Shown here one piece after another: positions 50,038-61,175 of a stretch of 64,000 bases of DNA. Every line of letters starts with the position of its first letter. Position 1 is the stretch's first letter. Under the pieces are notes generated by a model. It worked only from the letters and a program-made list of their open reading frames with translations, did not search any database and was not told where the DNA came from. The DNA is from Chinchilla lanigera (taxonomy: Eukaryota; Chordata; Mammalia; Rodentia; Chinchillidae). The position numbers and the translations under genes were made by a program. The DNA is taken from positions 6,880,034-6,944,033 of the forward strand of contig NW_004955423.1 in assembly GCF_000276665.1 (NCBI RefSeq), given 5' to 3'.

Positions 50038-50180
50038 TTCAATTTCTTTTTCTTTCTTCATTTTTATCTTTCTTTTTTGTCTTCTTATTCTTCTCCTTCT
50101 TCTGGTCCTCCTTCTCCTTCTTTCTCTCTCTCTCTCTTTCTCTTTTGTCCCTCTCTCACCCTCTCCTTCACTCTTTCTCA
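50038..50180. repeat. Polypyrimidine (CT-rich) tract
   Basis: About 140 bases of nearly pure C/T on the plus strand, including TTC and CT runs. Long homopyrimidine tracts can adopt triplex (H-DNA) structure; the Arg/Glu-rich frames across it are composition artefacts. Confidence 0.9.
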
Positions 50181-50254
50181 TAATACATCAGTTATCAAGT
50201 CCTGTCATCATACATCCTAGGGAACTGCTCTTTTCTCCAGCCCTATTCACATTA

Positions 50255-50700
50255 TCAGCTCAGCCGCAATTGCTCCCTGTCCACTTTCCTTGCCTTCACT
50301 CCTTTCATCTCTAGTTTATACTGTTCTGCTCTTCCAGCCATCTAAAGATCTAACTCCATTATATAAAATTTATAATTGTTCCTAGTTGCTCACAAGATAA
50401 AAACCACACTCTGACAATATATTCACGGCCCTTTTTAGTCTACCTTCAAATTACTTTTCCAATCTAATTTTCACCTAGTGCCTAGTTTCAGCTGGTTTCT
50501 TGTCATTTCCCGGCAATGCTAGGTCTTTTAGCATCATTAGGTCTCCATGAATGCTATTTCTTCTCCCCTTTCCTGCCCTCCCCAACACATGTGACAAACT
50601 TCTGTAGAACTTCCCTGAAGTTGGTAAATGTGAGTTATTTTTGAAACCATTTTCTGACCCACACAAGTTAGTTACGTGGCCCCTCTGAGCTTTCAGAGTC
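50255..50700 (+). repeat. L2 LINE fragment
   Basis: Order gttctgctcttccagccatc, cacaagataaaaaccacact, attcacggccctttttagtc, taccttcaaattacttttcc, tttcagctggtttcttgtca fits the sense L2 internal 3' region (acaggataaagtccaaactc...aaggccctccacaatctggcc). Diverged. Confidence 0.5.
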
Positions 50701-51018
50701 TTTCACTAATTGTGGTGTTTTGGCTTCTTTCCACTCCCATTGTCCCCTGGGTCGTAGCTTTATTTCATATACTTTTACATCTCTATAGGTGGTATCCTTC
50801 CAGAATCCAAATTTCTTCCATCCTGGCATTCTTTACCTAATTATAAGTCCATGCCTAATTATAAGCCTATATTCCTCCTGTGACAGCAGAACATTAACTT
50901 TCCAGCCAGGATTTTGGAATCAGAAAATCCAAGTTCTCAGACTTAGCTTTTAATTACATGGCCTTAAAAAAAACTTCTCCCACTCCCCAAGCCTATAATA
51001 GTATCTTTCCCATATAGC

Positions 51019-51416
51019 TCCTGTAAAGAATGACTGGCATCAGGGTGGACATATAGGTCAGTGGAGTAGAACCTTATCTTTTGTGTGGTTCATAGGTTTT
51101 TTACATGAATACTAAGAAAATTCAACAGGGAAAGAATGATCATCCAACAAATGATGCTGGGACAACTGACGATCAACCTACAAAAGAAACACACTGGACC
51201 CCTACCTCACCTCATACATAAGAAGTAACTCAGAATGGACCACACTCCTAATTTTAAGAATTAAGCCATAAAACTCTTAGGAGAAAACATAGGCGTAAAT
51301 CTTAATGAATTTGGATTGGGAAACGATTTCCTAGATATGACATCAAAGCACAATGATGAAAGAAGAACTAGATAAATTTTATTTTATCATAAGTTTTGTG
51401 TTGCAAAAGATACCAT
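51019..51416 (+). repeat. Long inverted repeat, left arm (398 bp)
   Basis: Reverse complement of 52419-52816 with five differences, all transitions (51144, 51268, 51273, 51284, 51386), about 98.7% identity and no indel. It begins in the MIR flank (tcctgtaaagaatgactgg) and continues into L1 ORF2-derived sequence, ending gcaaaagataccat. Confidence 0.97.
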
Positions 51417-52400
51417 CAAAGTGAAAAGAATGAGAGAAAATATGTTCAAAACATATATCTAACAAGGGACTTATATTCTGAATAGACAACAAACTCCACA
51501 ATAAAAAAGAAAAATAATGGTAATTCAATTTAAAAATAGGGAAAAGATTTGAATAAATATTCCTCAAAAAATATATAGATAGGGGGCTGGAGTTATAGCT
51601 CAGCAGCACAGTGCCTAACTGGCAAGTGTGAGGTCCTGAGTTTGATTCCTGGTTCCAAAAAATATGTAGATGCCAATAACATCTGAAAATATGCTCCACA
51701 TCATTAATATTAAGGAAATGAAAATGAAAATTTTGAGATATCACTTCACACCCACTAGCATGGCCAAAAATAAAAAGGCAGACAATCGTTCAGCAGTTGC
51801 TCAAAAGTTAAACATAGAGTTACCATGTGATTCAGCAATTCTACTCTTAGGTAAATATTCATGAAAACTGAAAACATATTTCCACAAAAACTTTCATACA
51901 AATGTTCACAGTAGCATTACTTATAATAGGAAAATATGAAAATAACACAAATGTCCATCAAATAACAAAATATGGAATATTCATACAATGTAATATTGTT
52001 TGGAAATAAAAAAGAAATCAAATACTGATATATACTGCAACATGGTTGAAAGTTGAAAACAGGCTAAGTAAAATAAGGCAGACACAAAAGGCCATCTATT
52101 GAATAATCCCATTTGTACAAAATGTTCCAAATAAACAAATCCATAGAGACAGAAAATTCAGTAGTGGTTTCCAGGGACTAAGGAGATGAAGGAAGTAGAG
52201 AATGCCTACTGATGTGTGGGTAGGTGTTTCTACTTGGGGTGATGTAAGTGAAAATGCTCTGGAATTAGATAGTAGTGGTGGTTGCAAAATTCTGAGTATA
52301 CTAAAAGCACTGACTTTTATATTTTAAGGGAGATAATTCTATGGTACATGAGTTATATCTCAATAAAGTTGTTATAACAATAATTAAAATTGTAAAAGGC
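51037..52400 (+). mobile_element. Ancient 5'-truncated L1 LINE (ORF2 C-terminal region and 3' UTR)
   Basis: The order matches the 3' quarter of mammalian L1: aatgatgctgggacaactga, actggacccctacctcacct, ttgggaaacgatttcctaga, cacaatgatgaaagaag, then cacttcacacccactagcat (51743) and the 3' UTR-like caaatgtccatcaaataaca, ggaatattcatacaatgtaa, tctggaattagatagtagtg, atatctcaataaagttgtta. Reading frames are broken, so no reverse-transcriptase product. It is an old L1M-type copy, later hit by an ID element (51581-51660). Confidence 0.85.
51566..51671 (+). mobile_element. ID SINE inserted in the L1
   Basis: Body from about 51583: gggctggagttatagctcag, gcctaactggcaagtgtgag, ctgagtttgattcctggttc. A 15-bp direct repeat flanks it (aaaaaatatatagat at 51566, aaaaaatatgtagat at 51657, one mismatch). 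The B box is gagtttgattcc, slightly off consensus. Confidence 0.9.
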
Positions 52401-52418
52401 AATTGAGATATTTTGCAC

Positions 52419-52816
52419 ATGGTATCTTTTGCAACACAAAACTTATGACAAAATAAAATTTATCTAGTTCTTCTTTCATCATTGTGCTTTGATGTCATAT
52501 CTAGGAAATCGTTTCCCAATCCAAATTCATTAAGATTTACGCCTATGTTTCCTCCTAAGAGCTTTACGGCTTAATTCTTAAAATTAGGAGTGTGGTCCAT
52601 TCTGAGTTACTTCTTATGTATGAGGTGAGGTAGGGGTCCAGTGTGTTTCTTTTGTAGGTTGATCGTCAGTTGTCCCAGCATCATTTGTTGAATGATCATT
52701 CTTTCCCTGTTGAATTTTCTTAGTATTCATGTAAAAAACCTATGAACCACACAAAAGATAAGGTTCTACTCCACTGACCTATATGTCCACCCTGATGCCA
52801 GTCATTCTTTACAGGA
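52419..52816 (-). repeat. Long inverted repeat, right arm (398 bp)
   Basis: Inverted copy of 51019-51416, starting atggtatcttttgcaacaca and ending cattctttacagga. It lies directly after the L1 3' end and is followed at once by the right half of the split MIR. Separated from the left arm by 1002 bases. Confidence 0.97.
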
Positions 52817-52870
52817 ATGACTGCATAATAGATGCATACTAAATGCTAGTTATTATTATAATATGTGTCT

Positions 52871-53512
52871 GTTGTTGGTCTTATTCTGCTGCAATGTCAA
52901 GATTTAGTTTTCAGTTTTGCACACTAGAACATGAATTTCTTGGAGACAGGGCCATGCACTGGTTAGAACCTGTGCCACACTAATCCGCCCTCCATTCTTC
53001 GAGGGATGTTTATCATAGAGCAGACTGTACAAAATATAGCTATACATAAATTCAAGTAAATATATGAGTAAGCAAGTGGGATTTTCACAAATATATTCAG
53101 AACCTCTATATTATACTGCGCTTGGGTTTGGACATTTTCAGGAAAATGTAAACCAATCTGTAAAGATGCTAGTTCCAGGGACCCTCCACAGCAGTGTGAA
53201 GGGAGAGAGAGAGAAAGGGATGAATGAAGCATAGGTAGTTCTCCTTGAGGTCTTACTTAGTCTGAAACATTCCCTGAGTATTTATCTGACAAGATGGGGG
53301 GATGTTCAGGGTGGTATGGTCATAGAGGTCCTTGAGTATCTATCTATTCGTAGGGTTGGAGTTCTTTGGAAATTAACAAATTCAAACTTTGCAACATTTT
53401 TTCAAAAACTCAACCTTAACCAAAAGCCAAGATTCTAAATTATTTTTCATTCTACATCACAAAATTCTTGCAAAAACCTTCCCCCAAACTCTACTGAGAT
53501 AGCATATATTGT
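52871..53512. other. Non-coding sequence, nothing recognised
   Basis: No repeat or credible frame recognised. Confidence 0.4.
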
Positions 53513-53649
53513 AATTTATAATTTGATTGTTATTGTTTTTGTTTTTCATTTTTCTTCCTGTACCAGGAATCGAACTCACAACCTTGTGCTTGCCAGGCAA
53601 GCGCTTTGCCGCTGAACTAAATCCCCAGCCCCTACAATTTATAATTTGA
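53513..53649 (-). mobile_element. ID SINE, young copy
   Basis: Antisense ID: T-rich left end, then ccaggaatcgaactcacaac, cttgccaggcaagcgctttg, gctgaactaaatccccagcc. Perfect 14-bp flanking direct repeat, aatttataatttga, at 53513-53526 and 53636-53649. Confidence 0.95.
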
Positions 53650-53799
53650 GTCCCATCTTATATAGGACTCTACTTTCTCTTTCTGTCCCCCTACAGAGAT
53701 TGTGCTGTGTCATCAGTCACAGCACATTTCCCACTGAGCCTGGAAATGGCCTAAAATTCTTTTTCTTAACACAGTGCTCTGAGAGGCCTGAACTGACCT

Positions 53800-54700
53800 G
53801 CTTGATTTATCTGTTGTACTATTATACACTATCCCAAAATTTAGTGACATGAAACAAGCAGTGTGTTATCACTCCCAATTATGCGGGTTGACTGGAATTA
53901 GCTAGATGACTCTTCTACACCTGGGTTGCAGGTACCTGAGAACTCTCTAGGCAGAATGTCCAGGATGGCTTGCTCAGGCCCATGGCTGATAGCTGGTGCT
54001 GTGTTATGGTTTAAACTGGAATGTCGTATTGAGAGGTGGGGTTTGGGGAAGTTGACTGAATCATGGGAGCACTATACCCATCAGTAGATTGATCCATACG
54101 CGAGTTCAGAGCTAACTGTACTATTGGGAGGTAGGGCCTAGTTGGAAGAAATTTGTCACTGGGGGAATGCCTTTGGAAAATATATCTTCCTCCCTGGCTC
54201 TTTCCTTCTCTCTTTGCTTCTTAGCTGCCATGATGTGAGTAGCTACCATGATGTGAGCAGCTATTCTCTTCCATTCCCTTCTACCATGACATGTCTCCAT
54301 TGGAACCAAATAACCATGGACTGAATCCCCCAAAACTGTGAGAAAAATTAAACCTCTCCTCCTTTAAGCTGTGTGTTTTAGGTATTTTGTCCCAGCAATA
54401 GTAAGCTGACTAGTACATGGTGGCTCATGGCTGGGTGCTCCGATGGAGCCATGCACAGGGAAAACAGAGTTTCTCTCTATCTTCTTGTTCCATATCACAA
54501 GGGCTTAATTCAGCCCTGCAGCTGGGTTCCAAGACAGAGAAAGTAGAAGTAGTTGGCTCCAGAATATCATTTCTAACACATTCTACTGGTTAGAGTTAGT
54601 CAAAAGTTCACTCAAAATTCAAAACGAGGGGACATCACCTCTGGAGATAAAGAATAGCTTGTGCAAAGTGAGAGGACAGGAATTATGAAGATCAAACTTT
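53800..54700. repeat. Ancient LTR-like interspersed repeat hosting a nested LTR
   Basis: Left part (53815-54001): ctatcccaaaatttagtgac, atgaaacaagcagtgtgtta, tgcgggttgactggaattag. Right part from 54418: tggtggctcatggctgggtg, ctgcagctgggttccaagac, aacacattctactggttaga. Same family as 56140-56660. Family name uncertain. Confidence 0.55.
54002..54417 (+). mobile_element. LTR fossil nested in an older repeat
   Basis: Starts tgttatggtttaaactggaa, includes aaatttgtcactgggggaat, gcctttggaaaatatatctt, ccatgatgtgagcagctatt, catggactgaatcccccaaa, and ends ttttgtcccagcaatagtaa, gctgactagtaca. Length about 416 bp with TG...CA ends, the size of MaLR-type LTRs. A 17-bp segment (gctaccatgatgtgag type) is doubled near 54229-54262. 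No internal coding part. Confidence 0.6.
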
Positions 54701-56139
54701 TGAAAGCTATCATGCTAATCACAAAATCTACGTTCTTTTCATGGGCAGCATACCCTTCCTTCCCAAGATCGCCCAAAGTGTCATCCCATCAGGGCTAAAG
54801 CATCAGCTCAAAGCCAGCCTGAGAGCTCATGGTCTAAATCTGAGGTACAGTTACAGATGGTGTTCCTAATGTGTGGTCCCTTGTGTGCCACTACTCTAGT
54901 ATGGCTCCTCAAATGGAAGGACCTATGAACTAAGAAGACAAGTGTTATCTAACCCATGCTCCAACGTACTACAGCAAGAAGGAACAGGATAACTACAGTA
55001 GATATTCCCATTTATGAATGGGAGAGGAGTAAAGGAGGCACATAAAAGTCACTGGTCCATAGCAGTTTTGAAATCCTCCAATTCCAAAGTTAAGGAATGT
55101 TTTCAGATTAGGTCTGAGATTTGCACCCTGAAATAGTTCTGCATGACTCTTGAATTTGCCCTCTAAAAACTTGACTTTATTGTTTGAGTCATTAATTTTC
55201 TTATAAATGCTTTATGTTTGGGACCGAGTGGCTTTCTCTGTGTGCTCCCTGACCATAGGAGTTTAGGGCCTCAGAAACTGCTTTTCACTCTAAAGTATGC
55301 TTGTATCATTTCGTCTAATCAGAGATAATTCACTTAAATTTTTGTAGGTTTCCTACATGTCAACTTATGATACAGTTTGTTAAAAATGACCCATACCACA
55401 AAAATTTCCCCACATAAATGCCTCTTTACCTTGAGCTGAAAGTCAGAGTGCTATGAGAAAATGACATTAAGACTCTTGTGAATGATTTTTTGTAGCAGCG
55501 GTCATAAAAGAAATAAGCCCCTAAGATTCTCTAAAACCCTATTGTCTAGCTCAGAGGATCTACAGGAATCAAACTTAAATCTTGCTGAGGTTTCCACAAA
55601 GGGTCTTACAGCCCTGTCCTTGATCTGATCTTGACCTTCAAGGCCATGTTTCCCTAGCAGTGCCATGGAATCAATATCTGCCTCCAGGTTTTAATTTACT
55701 TGGTGAATCTTTTTTAGGCTGGGGAGGCTGGAAACCAGATACTCTTTTTTCAAACTCAACGAATCCTAGATTGGAAATGTTTCCTCTTAATTCTGCTTTA
55801 AAACTGAACAGTTCTGTCTTTAATTCTTACCTTCCTATTTGTATCTTATTAGGCACAATCAAAGGCAAACTCTTGCCTTTAAACATTCTGCTTGATAATC
55901 TCCTCAAGAAAATCCACAAGTACATTAGATACATATATTTTCTCCCAGTATGACTGCAGTGCTTCTTACTGCTGCTACATAATTAGGGTCACCTTTTCTC
56001 CAACTTCCAGGACAATTTCCCACTGTCATTTTCACCCTCCATGAATAATCTCAAAACCCTTCTGGAAAGCACTCATTGCTTGGTCCCAAAACCAAGGCCA
56101 TGGATTCAGGTGGAGGTTATACCAATGCACACTAGATAA
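54701..56139. other. Non-coding sequence, nothing recognised
   Basis: No repeat or credible frame recognised. Confidence 0.4.
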
Positions 56140-56660
56140 AAATCATTATTTTAGTAATCTATTTCTATGTAAAACACAGTGCCACCCCACCACAGGTTTA
56201 GTGGCTTAAAACAAATATTTTTATAGTTTTCCTCAATGCTGTGCACTCATCTCTGTCCCATATGTCTTAAGGGAAATCCAAAATGGCCGCTTTACGTACA
56301 CATCTGTGCGTCAATGAGGATGGCTCAAAGGAAACGGGTGAGAGGTGCTTGCATTGACTTGACTGGGGTGCTATGTCTGGAACTTTAGTTCCCACAGGGC
56401 ACTGGGTTCCTTGGTTCTCCTTCTTGAAATCTCAGGGTGTCTGTCTCCCTCTCTACATGGCCTCTCCACATAGTCTACCTAGCATACTCCTATGTGGCAG
56501 CTTAGGGATCCCAAAAACAAAACATGAACACCGCCAGGCTTTCTTAAAGGTCCAGCCAGAATTGGCACAATACCACTTCTGCCACATTCTACTGGTTAAA
56601 GCAAGTCTGTGGAGCAGCCTGGATTCAAGTGAATGTGGCTGTGCAAGGTATAGACACTAA
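56140..56660. repeat. Ancient LTR-like interspersed repeat
   Basis: taatctatttctatgtaaaa, ggtttagtggcttaaaacaa, ctctctacatggcctctcca, ggtccagccagaattggcac, cacttctgccacattctact, ggttaaagcaagtctgtgg. Same family as 53800-54700, here without a nested LTR. Confidence 0.55.
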
Positions 56661-57164
56661 GAAGAGTGCTCTCTTGCAGGGATGGCACCAACATAACACG
56701 TTTCCACAAAAACTACTGGAGTTCTAAAGGTAGCGAGTTCTATTCCTTACCATTTTTTAGACCTATTTACTCTAGTCTGAAGCATATCACAGCTTGAAAA
56801 CAGATATGTGACATTACACAGTAACCCTGCCACATGCTGGCTCCTCACGGTTGCATACCTCTCTTCCCCACTAACTCCAACGCAGCCCGGGACAGACTCG
56901 TGTGAACCATTTGTGTTTGGTCTGGTTCCTTCACCCATGTTGTCCACAGAGCATTTGGAGAAGATGGTTTCAGACTGCTGCAGCCAAACATCTACTGTTA
57001 ATAGCAGTGCCCATTTCTGGAAACCAACTGTGTGCACCAAAACTGCAGAGACCCCAGATAACCCCTAGCTGCAGACAGGGGGCATTTGTGTCTCCTCTGT
57101 CTGGGGTAAACTGCAACTCTAGGACACAACATAAGGAGTGCTGGGAATTTACCTACCAAACCGG
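56661..57164. other. Non-coding sequence, nothing recognised
   Basis: Overlapping 86- to 116-codon frames on both strands; none has a family signature. Confidence 0.4.
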
Positions 57165-57330
57165 GGTCTTGTACAGAGTGAATGGAAGAACTGTAAAAAT
57201 TTGTGAACCCCTAAAATGTGCCAAATTTGGGGATATTTGTACATTTTTCTGAAGAAAAGCTCCAATAGTTTTCATCAAATTATTAAAAGGGACATGAGCA
57301 CCCAGAAAAAGCCAGAACCAGAGTCACAGA
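57165..57330 (+). mobile_element. Possible hAT DNA-transposon fossil
   Basis: ctgtaaaaatttgtgaaccc, tacatttttctgaagaaaag, ctccaatagttttcatcaaa, ttattaaaagggacatgagc resembles the 3' half of an old hAT-Charlie element (ttttctggggagaaggtcca...tttcatcagattctcaaagg). The end motif is lost. Confidence 0.45.
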
Positions 57331-59159
57331 CTCCATATAATTATGTGATACAATTGTCCCATCACTCACAGGCCAACTCGCAACTTTTATGGTTATAAAC
57401 CATGTCCTCTGACCTCCGTCAGAAGAAGAGCAGCCTTGCAGTCACGCACACCAGAGGGAAGAGCAGTGGGTGCTAATCTTCTCCACTGTGCCATTCTTTT
57501 TGGTCCTTTTCTTCTGCCTACCTCTTGTCCTTATTTTCTTTCTCCTTCCATAACATTCCACTGAAGTTTGTGTCCTGTATATTCTATTTCTAAAAAAAGT
57601 TCTACCCATATCCTTAGGCATAATGTTACCTATTTCTAATACTGAAGGACTTGCAATAGGTAGGACTTTAAGTTAGAAGAAATCAGATTGCCTCATATGG
57701 AGTAACCTCATCTGAGATGTGAGCTAGTAGATTATAACGAAACCCTGCAACATGTCTCCAAGTGCCTGGTCTCATTCATATATGCCTTCCCTTTAACAAC
57801 AGAAGAAGAGAGGTGACGTGTGGGTACTAAGTTTTGCTAAACACTTCCAATAATCTCCAGAAACATCATGTGCACAAGTACAAAAAGTTCTCACTTAATC
57901 CAGTGCTCTGTTCCTTATTGTGCATATCCCAGCTGGGAAGAGCGGGGAGAAAGAATCAATCGTCTCACTGTCACGGAGAAGTAGAGGTTCTTTACACAGA
58001 TACATCCACTAACAGGTATCAACCATTCTTGCCAGTTCAACTCATTAGCATCAAATGAACCAGCATCCAGCTAGGTCCAGGATGAAAACAAAGAGGAGGA
58101 AAACAGATTGCCTGTCCTCAGTTGTCTGTGGTCTAGAGGGAGAAACAAACACAGCCACAAAGAGGAAGAGGCAAAGGAGAATCGGACCGGAAGTCTAATG
58201 CTCTCACAGGGAAAAGAACAAAGGATTAATGATACCCCAAATTTGCCTTTGATTCCTTCTAGAACTTTCTGTTCTTGATATTTCTCCTGTGATGCTTTTC
58301 TTAAATAAAGCAATTGAAAGCAAAATTAAAAGTAGAAGAGCTTCTCACTTCAACATTTTGTCTTCTCCCCCGACCCTTTTCCTTCTAAGCGCTTGTTTTC
58401 CTCATTCTGTTCTTTGGCACAGGCTATGGGCACCTGTCCATTTTAGCCTCCTCTGTTCTGGCTGTTGGCAAGCCTCCCTTTCCTTCTACACCACTTACCC
58501 TCACAGTTACCTTTTTACCCAAGAAGGTGGGGTGGGCAGCTTACTTGCCCAAGCTCTGCGGTTGGCCCCGGAGAGAAAAAGACAAATCTAATCACTATTG
58601 AGAAAGAGCTTGTTTACAAAACTCTCAATCTCCCAGGGATCTATCTTGTCTCCATATTATGTTCCTTTTTTATTTCTCCCACTCTCTCTCCTCTGACTAT
58701 TTTTATTTCCATCTCAACTGCTGTTAGAGCTTCCTATGAGAAGGAAATGATCTGTAATGGAACAGGAACATTAAAAGCCTCAGTTTCCTTGGAAATTATT
58801 GGACTCATGTGGGTTCACATTGGGTTTTGAATTTTGAGAAGTAAGTTATAAGAAACATTTTTTTCTAACAAGATTATTTTAACATTCACCCTTTCTAGCT
58901 CTTCTACAGATACCGTTTTATAAACTTCAAGCTGTTGGAATTTTCTATAATCTCCAATTAATATCAGATTATGAAGGAACACTTTTATATATTTTAAAAC
59001 TTGTACTAAATAAGGCCAAGGTAGGAAGCCTTGGACACTCATTTGTTAGAACCAAGCCTGAATGTAGGTGTTGCTTATAGGACTCACTCGATCTGTGTGA
59101 TCTGTTAATGTGACACTCAGATTAAGGAAAATACTAATTATTAGTTGACAGTTTTTGAT
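57331..59159. other. Non-coding sequence, nothing recognised
   Basis: Several overlapping frames of 60-121 codons at 57834-58830; none recognisable. Pyrimidine-rich around 58660-58700. Confidence 0.4.
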
Positions 59160-59380
59160 TATCAATTCATCATTCATTCACAAAAACATGCTGTGAATAC
59201 CTTTTGTGCAGTAGACACTAAACTGGGTGTTGGGTTACAGGGGTGAGCAAGGCAGACACAAAGCCTGCTCAGTGAGACATCCAGAGCAGCTGGGAATGTG
59301 GATAATCAAAAACGTGCAGTAAATGTAATAAAGCACCCTACACATGATAGAACCAGGCCTGATGCTAGAGGTGCTGCATT
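59160..59380 (+). repeat. Ancient interspersed repeat, family uncertain
   Basis: attcattcacaaaaacatgc, ctaaactgggtgttgggtta, caggggtgagcaaggcagac. Same kind of old repeat text as at 17190. Confidence 0.45.
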
Positions 59381-59389
59381 CTTAGTTCA

Positions 59390-59560
59390 TGTGATAGTCA
59401 CGACATCCTTATCAGTCTCCCTGCTGTGCATACGTGGAAACAAAGCCTCAGAGAAGTCTTAAGTAACCTGCCCCAAATCTCAAAACGCTGAACTCAGATC
59501 TGTTTGACTTTATAACCAGAGTCCTCTGTCACACTACACCATCTCCCATCAAACCAGAGC
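59390..59560 (-). repeat. MIR SINE
   Basis: Antisense MIR: tacgtggaaacaaagcctca, gagaagtcttaagtaacctg, ccccaaatctcaaa, then actttataaccagagtcctc and actacacc. Confidence 0.65.
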
Positions 59561-60319
59561 ATATAGCATCATGCGTGACATCATGAACTGAGTATCATTA
59601 GGATTGGGAAAAACTAAAAGCTAAGAGTGACAGTATTTCAACAGCAGGGAGCTCACTTAAGAAAACTAGGAATAAAATAACAACATGCTTTGCAAAAGTT
59701 ATTTTCTATGACCCAAATCATTTTCTAATTCAAGAGGTGAAAAACTATTTGGAAAAAAAAAATACAAATAATAAAAGAACTATTTTAATTCTTATTCAGT
59801 TTCACAAAGCTATTTTCATATTTTCAGTGCTTTGTCTGAAACCCAAAACTAAAAACAGGGAAAGGAGAAATCTAGCTCCCTTTCTTATGAAGAAAAAAAA
59901 AGAGAGATAGAAAAAGCAAGAAGAGATGACATATAAAAGCATGGTTAAAAATTCTATTTCTGACCAAGGCTTTGTTGAGACCCAGACAACCCAGCTGGAG
60001 TCCAGTGATTGCAAATCCCCACACCTCCCTCGCCAGGGTGTGACAGGACATAGTTCTGCAAATGTTGTTACAGTTTTAGGTCAGAGCAAAGTAGCTATTC
60101 TTTGACTTTACCTGAGAAGGTGTTTCTTTTATCAGCAGAAAAAGGATACAAACTTAATTCTTGCAAAAGGAAGATATTTCAACAAAATAGATCTGAAAAA
60201 GAATCCACTCTGGCAAAACTTGCTTAATGAAGAATTTTCTGATATGTATTGACTTGCAGCTTGTACATGATAAGCTTAAGATAATTAGTGCATGGATTGC
60301 AGATTTTGAATATTCAGAT
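59561..60319. other. Non-coding sequence, nothing recognised
   Basis: AT-rich; no repeat or credible frame recognised. Confidence 0.4.
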
Positions 60320-60430
60320 TTTTTTTATTGGAAGCAGAATGACTTGTTGCAAGTCATCTCATCTCCTTGGACTTCAGTTTCCTTTTCTATAAAATGACCA
60401 TCTTGGACTTTCTAGATCTCTTCTTGGGTC
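60320..60430 (+). repeat. MIR SINE fragment
   Basis: gcaagtcatctcatctcctt, ggacttcagtttccttttct, ataaaatgaccatcttggac fits sense MIR. Confidence 0.65.
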
Positions 60431-60879
60431 TAGTAATTTGTGAGCATATTCCAAAGACCAGACCCTGATGAGTCACTTATTTTGATCATCCTTTCAACAG
60501 ATACATCCTCATGGGAAACCAGACTCTAAACATTTGTATGAAGCATTATAAATTTATTTAAGTAAGTGAGCCACCCAATCCAATAGCCTTCCTTGTGCCA
60601 GGAAAAGCCTGAGATAGAGAAAAACCAAAGGGAAAATTAAGGAAGATTATATAAAGTTATATAAATAACTTCCTGATCTAGAAAAACAATGAGGCTCAGA
60701 CTAACTGAATCTAAGGGGAAGAAAACTAAGTGTAATGAGATTTATAATGGCAATAATACTTTAAAAATATTAATTCTGTGTGTTTGTTACTTCTTCCTCT
60801 AAATTATGTTTTACAACAGCCATTCCACATCTTTTTTTAATTTTAAAGAGAAAAGAAAACAAAATAACAACTACCAAGA
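60431..60879. other. Non-coding sequence, nothing recognised
   Basis: AT-rich; no repeat or credible frame recognised. Confidence 0.4.
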
Positions 60880-61175
60880 CAAAAACAAAACAACACAAAA
60901 ACAATAAAAATGATACAGAATTTCAAAACAAGGTGATAGGAAGTTAACAATGGTTGTTATATTACATATTGTTATCTCCAACGAAGTTGCTCGGATTACC
61001 AGATGTAAGAATGCAAGATTGATCAAACAATTACAGAGAATAAAAAGTAATAAAAAATTAGAAATGAAACAGAGTTTCACTAATCAAGATTCAACAATAG
61101 TTGTTATATTGCATATTGTTGTCTTTAAATTAGTTGTTCAGATTTCCAGATATAATCATGCAAATTTGGTCAGAA
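60880..61175. repeat. Imperfect tandem duplication, unit about 147 bp
   Basis: aacaatggttgttatattac (60946) and aacaatagttgttatattgc (61093) head two aligned segments that also share catattgtt, agttg, and accagat/tccagat further on. Upstream flanks (aataaaaa..., cagaatttc/cagagtttc) align too, so the unit is about 147 bp and present twice. Around 75-80% identity by eye. Confidence 0.6.

Larger units (their letters stand above)
50885..52870 (+). repeat. MIR SINE split by an L1 with inverted duplication
   Basis: Left half, 50885 to about 51036: tttggaatcagaaaatccaa, ttctcagacttagcttttaa, aagcctataatagtatcttt. Right half, from about 52815: gaatgactgcataatagatg, catactaaatgctagttatt. Short flanking duplicates gaatgactggcat (51028) and gaatgactgcat (52815) look like the target duplication of the L1 insertion. 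Everything from about 51041 to 52814 is therefore inserted sequence. Confidence 0.65.

Noticed and set aside
51037..52400. Functional L1 reverse-transcriptase gene
   Set aside because: The copy is 5'-truncated and its frames are broken; only short fragments of ORF2 sense remain.
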